This document shows, piece by piece, positions 1 to 10,449 of a DNA stretch of 64,000 bases. Position 1 is the stretch's first letter. Each line of letters opens with the position of its first letter. The position numbers and the translations under genes are program-made. Source of the DNA: Luteolibacter rhizosphaerae (GTDB taxonomy: Bacteria > Verrucomicrobiota > Verrucomicrobiia > Verrucomicrobiales > Akkermansiaceae); the NCBI RefSeq assembly GCF_025950095.1, contig NZ_JAPDDR010000006.1, forward strand, positions 372,001 through 436,000, written 5' to 3'. Below the pieces are notes generated by a model that worked only from the letters and a program-made list of their open reading frames with translations, was not told the DNA's origin and ran no database searches.

Positions 1-3000
1 ACGGCGATCCCTCCGATGGCACCGTGTTGGCGATTGCCAACACCCTTGCGGACGGCAGCTACGAGTTCCTCAATCTCGCGCTTGGCAACTACGTCGTGGT
101 CGAGACCGATCCGACCGGCTTCAACAGCGTGGCCGATGTGGATGGCGCGAATGACAACCGCATCAAGGTTTCCCTCACTACCCTGACCGCCGTCACCGGC
201 CGCAACTTCCTCGACAAATACATCGATCCCGCGCTCTACGCGAATATCGCCGGCCAGGTCCGTAACGATGTGGATGGCGATGGCGACCTCACGGATGCCG
301 ACAGCGGCATCAGCGGTGTCACGATCGATCTTTACACCGACCCGAATGGCGATGGCGATCCGACCGATGGCACGCTCTATCTGAGCGCCGTTACGAATGG
401 CACGGGCAACTACTCCTTCAATCTGGTGCCGCCCGGCAGCTACGTGGTGATCGAAACCGACCTCTCCGGCTACGTCAGCACGAATGACAAGACCCTGCCG
501 AATGATAACCGCGTGCCGGTTGCCGTCGTGGCCTCGCAGACATCGACCGGGAACGACTTCCTCGACTCGAACTCGCTGACTCTTCTCGGCACCATCGGCG
601 ACACCGTCTGGTCCGACACGAATAACAACGGCATCCTCAATGCGGGTGAGCTGGGCATCGTGAATGTCACCGTCCAGCTTTACCGCTCTACCCAAACTCC
701 CGGCGTGGGCGCGCCTTATCGCAGCACCTTCACGAACATCAATGGTGTTTACTCCTTCGCGGGTGTTCCGGCCGGCTCCTACTACATTTACATTCCGGCT
801 ACCAACTTCGCGGGCAATGGCGCGCTCTTCACCTCGCCGCTGTCCTCGACCCTGACTGTCACGACCGACAATCAGGTGAACAACGACGACAACGGCATCC
901 AGACCGCATCGGGTGCCGCTGTGGTCAGCCCGCTGATCGCGATCTCCGCGAACGAGACCGAGAACACGATCGACTTCGGCTTCGTCCCGAACACGAGCCT
1001 CGGCAGCATCACCGGCACGGTTCTCGCCGATAACAACAACGACAACGTCGGCGATAGCGGTATCGCGGGCGTGACCCTTGCGCTCTTCACCGATCCGAAT
1101 GGCGATGGTAATCCTGCCGACGGAGTGCAGGTGGCGACCACCACCACCGCTGCGAATGGCAGCTACTCCTTCACCGGACTTCCGCCGCGGGCCTACGTGG
1201 TCGTGCAGACCCAGCCCGCCGGCTACCTCAGTGTTTCCGATACCGATGGCGGCACCATCAATCAGGTCGCCTTGGTCTTGGCTGCCGGCGGCAGCGGCGT
1301 GGCTTCCTTTGTCGAGGAACTTCCCGGCACCGTGACCGGCCACATCTACCGCGATGTGAATGGCAATGGCACGCAACAGGTCGGAACCGAGCCGAACTTC
1401 TCCGGCATCCAGGTCGTCATCAACGACGCGAACGGCGGCACCCAGACGGTGACCACCGATGCCAATGGCAATTGGACCGCTACCGCGCCGCCCGGCCTGA
1501 CCTCCGCGAATGTGAATGAGGCCGGCCTGCCTGCCGGCTGGGTGCAGACCGAAGGCATCGATCCAACCGAAGTCACCGCGAGCGCGGGCGGCACCGCCAG
1601 CGCCGGGAACGATGGTTACTTCTTCCCCGCGATCGTCAGCGGCCGTGTCTATCGCGATGTCTTGGGCAATGGCATCGAGGATGTCGCCGACACCGGAATC
1701 GCGGGCGTGATCGTCCGCGTGACCGACAGCCTCGGCGTGGTCCGGAATGTGACCACCAACGCCACCGGCGATTGGACCGTGAGCGTGCCGCCTGGCAGCA
1801 CCATTGTCGATGTCCTTGAGCTCGATGCGACCTTCCCGACGGGGGGCGTCCGCATCGAAGGCGAGGACCCGAATACCGTGACCGCGGTGGCTGGATCCAC
1901 GACGAACGGTGGCAAGGACGGCTACTACTTCCCCGCCACCGTCACCGGTCATCTCTACCGGGATGTGAATGGCAATGGCGTGCAAGACCCCGGCGAGCCG
2001 AACCTGCAGAGCATCGATATTCTCGTCACCGGCAGCAATGGCGTGGCCCAAACCGTGGTCACGGACACTAGCGGTAACTGGTCCGCGAGCGTGACTCCCG
2101 GCGGCGGCACCGCGAAGGTGGTCACCACCGACCCGGATTTCCCGACCGGTGCGGTGCAGCGCGAGGGTGATGACCCCACCGCCTTCGTTGCGGTGGCGAC
2201 CCAAGTGGTTTCCGGCGGTATCGACGGCTACTTCGTCCCGGCCACCGTCATCGGCCACATCTACCGCGATGTGAATGGCAACGGCGTGCAGGATGTCGGC
2301 GAGCTCGGTCTGCCCGGTGTGCCCGTGAAGATCACGAATAGCCTCGGCGCGGTTCAGACCGTCACCACCGATGCGAACGGCAACTGGACTGCCAGCGTGC
2401 CGCCCGGCAGCACCATCGCCGATATCGATGACACCAGCACCGCCATCCCGGCGGGAGCCACACGCACGCAGGGCTCCGATCCCACCACCGTGACGGCCGT
2501 GGCAGGTGCCACTGCGGACGCGGGTAAAGATGGCTTCTACCAAGCGGCGACCGTCACCGGTCACCTCTATGTCGACTCGAATGGCAACGGCGCGGAGGAT
2601 CCCGGTGAGCCCGGCGTTCCGAACGTCAATGTCACCATCACCGATAGCCAGGGTGTGGTGCAGGTGGTCGTGACCGATGCGAATGGTAACTGGACCGCGA
2701 GCGTGCCGCCCGGCACCACTGCCGTGGATGTGGATCAGTCCGACCCGGATTTCCCGGCAGGCGGCACCCTGAGCCAGGGCAGCGATCCGAGCACTGTGAA
2801 CGCACTCCCTGGGCAGTCCGTCGCGGCGGGCACCATCGGCTACCGCATTCTCGGGGTTGTTAGCGGTCACCTCTACATCGACGTGAACAACAACGGCGTG
2901 CAGGGCCCGGGTGAGCCGGACCTCGCAGGCGTGACCGTGACTCTCAGCGGCGGGCCGTCGGGCACCGTCACCGCGGAAACCGATTCACTGGGCAACTGGT

Positions 3001-6000
3001 CCGCCAGTGTCGCTCCCGGCACCTATCAGGTGAAGGTCGATACCTTGGATCCCCAATTCCCCTCCGGCTCCGTTCAAAGCGAAGGCGCCGACCCGAACCC
3101 GGTAACCGCCATCGCCGGCCAAACCGTGAACGGCGGCATCGATGGCTACTACATCGCCACCTCCGTCACCGGCACCATCTACCTCGACACCAACAACAAC
3201 GGCAACCGCGATCCGGGTGAGCCCGGCATCGCGGATGTCAGCGTGCAGGTCACCGATGTGAATAGCGCGACGCGCACCGTGGTGACCGATTCGAACGGCG
3301 TGTGGGTGGCCAGCGTGCCGCCAGGCAGCACCACCTCGCTGGTGCTGGAGACCGGCCCGGTCTTCACCTCCGGCTACATCCGCTCGCAGGGCACCGGCAC
3401 CTCCACCGTCACAGCGGTGAACGGTTCCCCGACTTCCGTGGCGATCACCGGCTACTACTTCCCCGGCATCGTCAGCGGTCATCTGTTCAATGATCTCAAT
3501 GGCAACGGCATCGAGGACTCCGGCGAGCCCGGCTTGGGCGGTGTGACCATCCGTGTGACCGATAGCCTCGGTGTGCTGCGCCTTGTCGAGACCGATACCA
3601 ACGGCAACTGGAGCGTGAGCGTGCCGCCCGGCGCCACGATCGTGGATATCGACAACGCCGATCCGCAGATCCCGGCCGGTGCCACGCAGACAGCGGGCAG
3701 CGATCCAGTCACCGTCACCGCCGTCGCCGGAGTGAATACTCCGTCCGGTTCCACCGCAGGCTTCTATCTCGCAGCCGTGGTGAATGGACACCTCTACCTC
3801 GATACGAATGGCAACGGAGCGCAGGATCCGGGCGAACCGAATCTCGCCGGCGTGAATGTCTTCGTGGCCGACTCGAACAACGTCACCCGCACCGTGGTCA
3901 CCGATTCGAACGGGGATTGGACGGCCAGCGTGCCGCCGGGTCAGACCCGCATCGATATCGATGAGTCTGATCCACAGTTCCCGGTCGGCGCGATCCAGAC
4001 ACAAGGTGTGGCTCTGATCGTCGTAACCGCTACCACGGTCAATCCGGTGAGTGCAGGGGCCGCAGGATTCTTCGTCCCCGCCGCTATCACCGGTCACCTC
4101 TACCTCGACCTGAACGGTAACGGTAACCAGGACTTCGTGGTCCACGACCTGGCGAACGTGAACATCATCGTCACCGATTCGAACGGCAATACCCAGACGG
4201 TGGTGACCGACTCGAACGGCAACTGGAGCGCTACCGTCCCGCCGGGTCCTGCTACCGCCACCGTGGACAGCACGGATCCGGAGTATCCTTCCGGATCGGT
4301 AGTCACCCAAGGTGCTGCCACCACCAACTTCACTGCCGTGGCGGGCACCACCACGGGCAGCACCCCCGTCGGCTTCTTCTTCCCGGCGCAGGTGAATGGC
4401 CACCTCTACATCGATACGAACGGCAACGGCGTGCAAGATGGCGGCGAGCCGAATTTGGCAGGCGTTGATATCTTCATCACCAGCGCGATCGGTAACGTGC
4501 AGACCGTCACGACCAATGCGGCTGGCAACTGGATCGCCACCGTGCCGCCCGGCAATACCAAGGTGGATATCAACGAGGCGGACGTGGACTATCCGGAAAA
4601 CCATGTGCAGACGGAAGGCGCCGACCCGAGCTTCGTCACTGCGGTGGGCAGCCTAAATACCTTCGCTGGCAATGATGGCTTCTATCGCTCCGGTACCGTC
4701 AGCGGTCACCTCTTCGTGGATACGAATGGCAACGGCGTCGAGGATTCCGGCGAACCGGGCCTTGCGGGCGTGGACATCCTGATCACGGATGTGAACGGGA
4801 ACACCCAGACCATCACCACCGATGCGAATGGCGACTGGGTGGCCACGGTGCCCCCGGGCTCTACCTTGGTGGATATCGTGAACACCGATCCGCAGATCCC
4901 GGCGGGTGCGACTCAGACCGCGGGCGATGATCCCGTGACGGTTGTCGCGCAGCCTGGCGTGGATACACCTTCCGGCAGCAGCGCCGGCTTCTTCCAAGCC
5001 GCTACCGTCACCGGCCTGCTCTATGCGGATACGAACGGCAATGGCGTCCGCGATGAGGGCGAGGTCGGTCTTCCGGGTATCACGATTCTGATCACGGATA
5101 GCCTGAACAATCCGCGCACGGCGGTGACCGGCCCGGATGGCGGGTGGACCATCGCCGTGCCGCCCGGCACCACCCTTGCCAAGGTCGATACTTCCGATCC
5201 GGATTTCCCGGCCGGGGTGACCCAGAGAGAGGGCACGGATCCGACCACGGTGACCGCCGTCTCCGGCACGACGACGAGCGCGGGTAACGATGGCTACTTC
5301 CTGCCGGCGCTACTCACCGGCACCGTCTATCGCGATATCAATGGCAGCGGCACCCGCGATGGTGGTGAAGGCGGCTTGGCAGGCGTGACCGTGCGCATCA
5401 CCGACAGCCTCGGCGTCGTGCGTGACGTGGTCACGAATAGCTCCGGCGTGTGGAGCGTGAGCGTGCCGCCCGGCGACACCATCGTGGATATCCTGAATCA
5501 GGATGGCACCTTCCCGAACGGCGGTATCCTGCGCGAAGGCGTGGATCCGCAGACCGTGACTGCAATTGCGGGCAGCACGGTGACCGCAGGCACCGCGGGC
5601 TACTATTTCCCGGCCACCGTGACCGGCCACGTCTTCAATGATGTGAACGGTAACGGCGTGCAGGACGGCAGCGAGACCGGCATCGCCAACTTGGATGTGG
5701 TCATCACCGACAGCAACAATGCGACCCAGACCGTGACCACCGATGGAAACGGCAACTGGACCGTGTCTGTCCCGCCCGGCACCACCCAGGCAAAGCTCGC
5801 AGAAAGCGATCCGCAGTATCCCACCGGTGCCACCCGCACCACGGGTGCCGATCCTGCTTCCGCGAATGCGCTCGCCACCCAGATCACTCCGACTGCCCCG
5901 ATCGGCTTCTTCTTCCCGGCCACCATCACCGGCGTGGTCTATGCCGACACGAACGGAAATGGTTCACAGCAAGCTGGCGAGAACGGCTACGTCGGCGTGA

Positions 6001-9000
6001 CGGTACAGATCACCGATAGCCTCGGTGCCATTCAGACGGTGACCACCACCACCGGCGGCGTCTGGACCGCCAGCGTGCCGCCCGGCACCGCCACCGTGCT
6101 GGTCACCGATACGAATAGCGTGATCCCCGCCGGCTCGGTGCTGCGCGAGGGCACCAACCCGAGCACCGTGGCAGCCGTCGCCGGCGTGGTCTCGAATGCC
6201 GGTAAGGACGGCTACTTCAGGCCCGCGATCGTCGAGGGTCACCTCTGGGTGGATGCCGATGGCGATGGCGTGGAAGATCCAGGCGAGCAATTGCCGAACG
6301 TCGACATCATCATCACCGACGGCAACGGCACGGTGATCGTCGTGACGACCGACCCGAACGGCAACTGGACTGTGAGCGTGCCGCCCGGCACCACCATCGT
6401 GGATGTGGATCAGAACGATCCGGACTTCCCGGTCGGCGGCACCCTGGTTGGCGGCGGTGTGGATCCTGCCACGATCACCGCGGTGGCCGGCACCACTACT
6501 ACTGCACCATCCCTCAGCTTCCGGATCTACGGTGTCGTCACCGGCCACCTCTACTACGACGTGAATAACAACGGCGTGCAGGATCCGGGCGAGCCTGCGA
6601 TGCCGGGTATCACGGTGACGTTGCTTGATTCTCTCGGTGGCACCCAGGTGCTCGAAACGGATGTGGACGGTAACTGGCGCGCGAACGTCGCTCCCGGCAC
6701 CGTGGACATCACCGTGGACGAGAACGATGCGCAGTTCCCTGACGGAGCGGTTCGCAGCCAAGGCACGAACCCCACCCAGGTCACGGCCCTCGCAGGTCAG
6801 ACCGTGAGCGGAAACGTGAATGGTTACTACGTCGCCACCTCGGTGACCGGCGTCGTCTATCTCGACCGCAACAACAACGGCACGCGTGATCCCGGTGAGC
6901 CCGGTCTTGCAGGCGTTTCCGTCCGCGTGACCGATGTGAACAGCGTGCAGACGACGGTGGTGACCGATAGCGAGGGCGTCTGGGTGGCCAGCGTGCCCGC
7001 GGGTAGAACCACCTCTCTCGTGCTCGAGACCGGCCCGGTCTTCACTTCCGGCTATGCCCGCACCCAAGGCACCGGTACGTCCACCGTCACGGCGGTGAGC
7101 GGTTCCCCGACCTCGGTGGCCATCACCGGTTACTACTTCCCCGGCACTCTCACCGGCGTGCTCTTCGATGATACGAATGGCAACGGCGTGCAGGACGGCG
7201 GCGAGCTCGGTCTCCCGAATGTCGAGGTCACCATCACCGGCTCGAATGGCGTGGTAACCGTGGTCACCACGAATACCAATGGCCAGTGGACTGCCAACGT
7301 CTCGCCCGGCACCGCCGTGGTGAGTGTGGATCGCGGCGACGTGCCCGCAGGCGCCATCGTCACTGCGGGCTCCGATCCCACCGAAGTGAACGTGGTGCCC
7401 GGCACCACCACCACGGTTCCTGGCACGGCCTTCTTCGTTCCCGCGATTGTCAGCGGTCACCTCTTCCGGGATGTAAATGGCAACGGCGTGCAGGACGAGG
7501 GCGAGCCGAACCTGCCGAACGTGAATGTCTTCGTGGCCACTTCCACCGGCACGGTGCTCACCGTGGTGACGGATGCGAATGGTGACTGGACCGCCAGCGT
7601 CCCGCCAGGCTCCACCTTGATCGATATCGACGAGAACGATCCGGACTTCCCGGCAGGTGGTGTCCTGACCGCGGGTCAGCCGGTCACAAGCGTCACGGCA
7701 GTCGCCGGTCAAAATACCAGTGGCGGCACCTTGGCCTACTTTGTGCCCGCCACCATCACCGGCCGTCTCTATCTCGATACGAATGGCAACGGCACGCAGC
7801 AGGTCGGCACGGAAGCCGGCCTCGCGAATCTCGACCTGGTCATCGTGATCGTGGATTCGAACGGTAATACGACCCGCGTGACTACCGACAGCGCGGGTAA
7901 CTGGAGCGCCACGGTGCCGCCAGGCCCTGCCACCGCCACGGTGGACTCGACCGATCCGGAATACCCTAGCGGTGCTCTTGTCACCCAGGGCGCGATCACC
8001 ACCAGCTTCGATGCGGTGGCCGGTAGCACCACGCCGAGCACCCCGGTGGGCTTCTTCTTCCCTGCCACCGTTACCGGCCACCTCTACGTGGATACGAACG
8101 GGAACAGCGTACAGGACGGCACCGAGCCAAACCTGCCGAACGTGACTGTCTCCGTGCTCAACGCGAACAACGTCACCACCGTGGTGGTCACGGATGCCAA
8201 CGGCAACTGGACTGCCAGCGTTCCGCCGGGCGCCACCGTGATCAATATCGATGAAACCGATCCCGACTTCCCTGCGGATCATGTTCAGACGGAGGGTGAA
8301 GATCCGACCACCGTCACCGCGGTGGCGAGCACTTCGACCTTCGCGGGCAACGATGGCTTCTATCGCGCCGGAAGCGTGAGCGGCCACGTCTACCTCGATA
8401 GCAACGGCAACAACGTGCAGGACGGCAGCGACCAGAATCTCTCCGGTGGGGAAGTCCGCATCACGACCTCCACCGGCACGGTGCTCACCGTCTTCACCAA
8501 CGCGGCAGGCAATTACACCAGCCCTGTACCTCCGGGCACCACGATCGTGGATGTCATCGATACCAGCGCGGCGATCCCGGCGGGCTCGATCCGTAAGGAG
8601 GGTGCGGATACCGTGACAGTCGTCGTAGCCGCAGGTAGCGATTCTTCGGCAGGCAACACCGGCTACTTCCTGCCGGGCACGATCAGCGGCTTCGTCCAGT
8701 CGGATACCGATGGCAACGGTTCGCCGGATACCGGTATCGCGGGGGTCTCGATCGGCCTCTTCGATACGAGCAACAATGCCATCGCTTCGACCGTGACCGC
8801 TGCGGATGGCAGCTATTCCTTCGGCAATCTGCCGCCGGGTAACTACATCATCGTGGAATCCCAGCCCACGGGCTACCTCAGCGTGTCCGATGTCGATCTC
8901 GGCGATCCCGACACCATCGGTGATGTGACGCCGGTCGTGCTCAGCGCCGGTGGCACCGTCAATGGCCGCAACTTCCTGGAGCGGCCGCTTAGGACTCCGA

Positions 9001-10424
9001 ACACCTTCGCGGGCTGGCAGGACCAGAATCCGCTCGGTGGTCAGAACGGTCCGACGCAGAACCCGGATGGCGACATCTCGAACAACTTGATCGAATACGC
9101 CTTCGGCCTCGATCCGGCCAGCGGTGCGGGCAATCCGTTCTGCCTCGTCTCCTCGCTCGCCAATGACGGGAATATCGACGCGGTCTACACCCGTACCGCC
9201 GGTGGCGCGCTGGATGTGAACTACGAAGTGCAGACCATCTCCAGCCTCACGCTCTCGCCGGGCGGCTGGACGACGGTGAGCCTCACACCCGCGAACTTCA
9301 CCGTGACCAACAATGGTGATGGCTCGGAGACGGTTCGCATCCTCGACCTGCAATCGCTCACGAGCTTCACCGGATCCGGCTTTGTCCGGATGCGCGTCAG
9401 CCTGGATGAAGACAACAACGGCACGCCGGAAGCCACGGCTGTGACCGAGGTCGGTGGCTGGGTGGCTACGAACTGGGGCACCGAGTGCCGCACCTATGGC
9501 AATCCCTTCATTTCCTGCCCGCCCTTCTCCGGAATCATCGATTCCGTGAATGGTCAGCAGATCATCTTGGGCGCCTCCGCGACCGGAGTGAACCTCGCCA
9601 CGGTCTTGCCTTCCGGCTCGTCCTACTACCTCGAAGTCACTTCCGGCGATTGGGCCGGCCACCGCTTCGACGTGACGACCACCGGTGTTGGCGTGCTCTC
9701 ACTCGCGAATGATCCCGATCTCTTCGCGCAGAGCGGGCCCTTCAACACGCTTGCCGGCGCTCTTCCTGCCACCTTGGCGGGGGATAGCTTCGTGATCCGC
9801 GTGCACTGGTCGCTCGGGGAGATGTTCCCGGTCGAGGCTTTCACCGCCACCTCCAGCCAAGACACGGCGGATCAGGTCCAGACCTTCGCGAACGGCATCT
9901 TCACGAATTATTGGCTCTACGATGATGCGGGCACGCCGCGCTGGATCCGTGTGGGAGACAGCAGCATGTCCGACCAAGGTGCGACGGTGATCCCGCCGAA
10001 CGCCGGCACCTTCATCCAGTGCCTGAGTGCCCCGGGTTCGATGCTGGCCTTTGGGAAGGTCCGTGCGAATGACTTCGTGCTGCCGCTCCAAGCAGGACAC
10101 AACCTGGTGCGCGGCGGATATCCGCTCGATGAATCACCGTTCTCCCGCGGCATGACGCTTCCGAACGGCTTCGATGGCGACCGCGACTATAAGAAGGCGG
10201 ACGAGATCTTCATCTGGCGCGGCGATCTGGTGGCGAATGGCACCGGCTACGACACCTACTTCCTGCTCGATGCGTCGCCGACGCTGAGACGCTGGGCGAA
10301 GGTGGGCGATGCCTCGCTCACGCCGCAGGACAATTCTCTCCTCTTCAAGCGAGACCACAGTGCCTTCCTCAAGCTGAACACCGCGCTGCCGTCCCACAAG
10401 GTCGCCCGTCCTTGGCAGCCCTGA
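1..10424 (+). CDS. Giant SdrD-B/Cna-B-like repeat surface protein, 5' end outside window
   Basis: The reading frame is open to the first base, so the true start lies upstream; about 3470 residues are visible. The first three modules and the last one are SdrD-B/carboxypeptidase-like beta modules (GxVxxDxNxDG, then GxYSFxxLPPGxYVVxE). Between them lie about 24 copies of a module of about 100 aa: a GHLYxDxNGNGxQDxGEP start, a TDxNGNWxASVPPGxT centre, and a DPxFPxGxxQxEGxDPxxVTAVAG...GYFxP end. From about residue 3000 the pattern changes to a NxLIEYAFGLDP segment typical of verrucomicrobial secreted proteins, then a unique domain of about 380 aa. No membrane anchor or PEP-CTERM signal is visible at the C-terminus. 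DxNGNG loops suggest calcium binding. The likely role is an extracellular adhesin or matrix protein; function is inferred from architecture only. Confidence 0.85.
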   Translation, partial: GDPSDGTVLAIANTLADGSYEFLNLALGNYVVVETDPTGFNSVADVDGANDNRIKVSLTTLTAVTGRNFLDKYIDPALYANIAGQVRNDVDGDGDLTDADSGISGVTIDLYTDPNGDGDPTDGTLYLSAVTNGTGNYSFNLVPPGSYVVIETDLSGYVSTNDKTLPNDNRVPVAVVASQTSTGNDFLDSNSLTLLGTIGDTVWSDTNNNGILNAGELGIVNVTVQLYRSTQTPGVGAPYRSTFTNINGVYSFAGVPAGSYYIYIPATNFAGNGALFTSPLSSTLTVTTDNQVNNDDNGIQTASGAAVVSPLIAISANETENTIDFGFVPNTSLGSITGTVLADNNNDNVGDSGIAGVTLALFTDPNGDGNPADGVQVATTTTAANGSYSFTGLPPRAYVVVQTQPAGYLSVSDTDGGTINQVALVLAAGGSGVASFVEELPGTVTGHIYRDVNGNGTQQVGTEPNFSGIQVVINDANGGTQTVTTDANGNWTATAPPGLTSANVNEAGLPAGWVQTEGIDPTEVTASAGGTASAGNDGYFFPAIVSGRVYRDVLGNGIEDVADTGIAGVIVRVTDSLGVVRNVTTNATGDWTVSVPPGSTIVDVLELDATFPTGGVRIEGEDPNTVTAVAGSTTNGGKDGYYFPATVTGHLYRDVNGNGVQDPGEPNLQSIDILVTGSNGVAQTVVTDTSGNWSASVTPGGGTAKVVTTDPDFPTGAVQREGDDPTAFVAVATQVVSGGIDGYFVPATVIGHIYRDVNGNGVQDVGELGLPGVPVKITNSLGAVQTVTTDANGNWTASVPPGSTIADIDDTSTAIPAGATRTQGSDPTTVTAVAGATADAGKDGFYQAATVTGHLYVDSNGNGAEDPGEPGVPNVNVTITDSQGVVQVVVTDANGNWTASVPPGTTAVDVDQSDPDFPAGGTLSQGSDPSTVNALPGQSVAAGTIGYRILGVVSGHLYIDVNNNGVQGPGEPDLAGVTVTLSGGPSGTVTAETDSLGNWSASVAPGTYQVKVDTLDPQFPSGSVQSEGADPNPVTAIAGQTVNGGIDGYYIATSVTGTIYLDTNNNGNRDPGEPGIADVSVQVTDVNSATRTVVTDSNGVWVASVPPGSTTSLVLETGPVFTSGYIRSQGTGTSTVTAVNGSPTSVAITGYYFPGIVSGHLFNDLNGNGIEDSGEPGLGGVTIRVTDSLGVLRLVETDTNGNWSVSVPPGATIVDIDNADPQIPAGATQTAGSDPVTVTAVAGVNTPSGSTAGFYLAAVVNGHLYLDTNGNGAQDPGEPNLAGVNVFVADSNNVTRTVVTDSNGDWTASVPPGQTRIDIDESDPQFPVGAIQTQGVALIVVTATTVNPVSAGAAGFFVPAAITGHLYLDLNGNGNQDFVVHDLANVNIIVTDSNGNTQTVVTDSNGNWSATVPPGPATATVDSTDPEYPSGSVVTQGAATTNFTAVAGTTTGSTPVGFFFPAQVNGHLYIDTNGNGVQDGGEPNLAGVDIFITSAIGNVQTVTTNAAGNWIATVPPGNTKVDINEADVDYPENHVQTEGADPSFVTAVGSLNTFAGNDGFYRSGTVSGHLFVDTNGNGVEDSGEPGLAGVDILITDVNGNTQTITTDANGDWVATVPPGSTLVDIVNTDPQIPAGATQTAGDDPVTVVAQPGVDTPSGSSAGFFQAATVTGLLYADTNGNGVRDEGEVGLPGITILITDSLNNPRTAVTGPDGGWTIAVPPGTTLAKVDTSDPDFPAGVTQREGTDPTTVTAVSGTTTSAGNDGYFLPALLTGTVYRDINGSGTRDGGEGGLAGVTVRITDSLGVVRDVVTNSSGVWSVSVPPGDTIVDILNQDGTFPNGGILREGVDPQTVTAIAGSTVTAGTAGYYFPATVTGHVFNDVNGNGVQDGSETGIANLDVVITDSNNATQTVTTDGNGNWTVSVPPGTTQAKLAESDPQYPTGATRTTGADPASANALATQITPTAPIGFFFPATITGVVYADTNGNGSQQAGENGYVGVTVQITDSLGAIQTVTTTTGGVWTASVPPGTATVLVTDTNSVIPAGSVLREGTNPSTVAAVAGVVSNAGKDGYFRPAIVEGHLWVDADGDGVEDPGEQLPNVDIIITDGNGTVIVVTTDPNGNWTVSVPPGTTIVDVDQNDPDFPVGGTLVGGGVDPATITAVAGTTTTAPSLSFRIYGVVTGHLYYDVNNNGVQDPGEPAMPGITVTLLDSLGGTQVLETDVDGNWRANVAPGTVDITVDENDAQFPDGAVRSQGTNPTQVTALAGQTVSGNVNGYYVATSVTGVVYLDRNNNGTRDPGEPGLAGVSVRVTDVNSVQTTVVTDSEGVWVASVPAGRTTSLVLETGPVFTSGYARTQGTGTSTVTAVSGSPTSVAITGYYFPGTLTGVLFDDTNGNGVQDGGELGLPNVEVTITGSNGVVTVVTTNTNGQWTANVSPGTAVVSVDRGDVPAGAIVTAGSDPTEVNVVPGTTTTVPGTAFFVPAIVSGHLFRDVNGNGVQDEGEPNLPNVNVFVATSTGTVLTVVTDANGDWTASVPPGSTLIDIDENDPDFPAGGVLTAGQPVTSVTAVAGQNTSGGTLAYFVPATITGRLYLDTNGNGTQQVGTEAGLANLDLVIVIVDSNGNTTRVTTDSAGNWSATVPPGPATATVDSTDPEYPSGALVTQGAITTSFDAVAGSTTPSTPVGFFFPATVTGHLYVDTNGNSVQDGTEPNLPNVTVSVLNANNVTTVVVTDANGNWTASVPPGATVINIDETDPDFPADHVQTEGEDPTTVTAVASTSTFAGNDGFYRAGSVSGHVYLDSNGNNVQDGSDQNLSGGEVRITTSTGTVLTVFTNAAGNYTSPVPPGTTIVDVIDTSAAIPAGSIRKEGADTVTVVVAAGSDSSAGNTGYFLPGTISGFVQSDTDGNGSPDTGIAGVSIGLFDTSNNAIASTVTAADGSYSFGNLPPGNYIIVESQPTGYLSVSDVDLGDPDTIGDVTPVVLSAGGTVNGRNFLERPLRTPNTFAGWQDQNPLGGQNGPTQNPDGDISNNLIEYAFGLDPASGAGNPFCLVSSLANDGNIDAVYTRTAGGALDVNYEVQTISSLTLSPGGWTTVSLTPANFTVTNNGDGSETVRILDLQSLTSFTGSGFVRMRVSLDEDNNGTPEATAVTEVGGWVATNWGTECRTYGNPFISCPPFSGIIDSVNGQQIILGASATGVNLATVLPSGSSYYLEVTSGDWAGHRFDVTTTGVGVLSLANDPDLFAQSGPFNTLAGALPATLAGDSFVIRVHWSLGEMFPVEAFTATSSQDTADQVQTFANGIFTNYWLYDDAGTPRWIRVGDSSMSDQGATVIPPNAGTFIQCLSAPGSMLAFGKVRANDFVLPLQAGHNLVRGGYPLDESPFSRGMTLPNGFDGDRDYKKADEIFIWRGDLVANGTGYDTYFLLDASPTLRRWAKVGDASLTPQDNSLLFKRDHSAFLKLNTALPSHKVARPWQP
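2901..4604 (+). repeat. Copy A of a 3678-bp-offset intragenic super-repeat
   Basis: Matching words in the giant repeat gene recur exactly 3678 bp downstream at three separate anchors (2901/6579, 3351/7029 and 4602/8280). The order of the distinctive modules is the same in both copies, including a GPVFTSGY module, a GPATATVDSTDPEYPSG module and a HVQTEG...FAGNDGFYR module. The offset is 1226 codons, or 12 modules. Confidence 0.8.
6579..8282 (+). repeat. Copy B of the 3678-bp-offset intragenic super-repeat
   Basis: This is the second copy of the block at 2901-4604, in frame and with no net insertion or deletion across the three anchors. The copies differ mostly by synonymous and conservative changes. 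The modules just before (about 6226) and after (about 8380) also resemble their counterparts 12 modules earlier, so the duplication was probably larger than the stretch marked. Confidence 0.75.
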
Positions 10425-10449
10425 GAAATATCCCTCACCCCTTACACCG

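Noticed and set aside
2985..4604. Minus-strand frame of 539 aa within the repeat gene
   Set aside because: Same reason: periodic antisense shadow without a recognisable domain or start context.
5964..9662. Long minus-strand open frame (1232 aa) opposite the giant repeat gene
   Set aside because: It is antisense to the repeat gene, rich in Arg/Gly/His and periodic with the repeats, as expected for the complement of GC-rich coding DNA. The plus-strand frame has recognisable domains.
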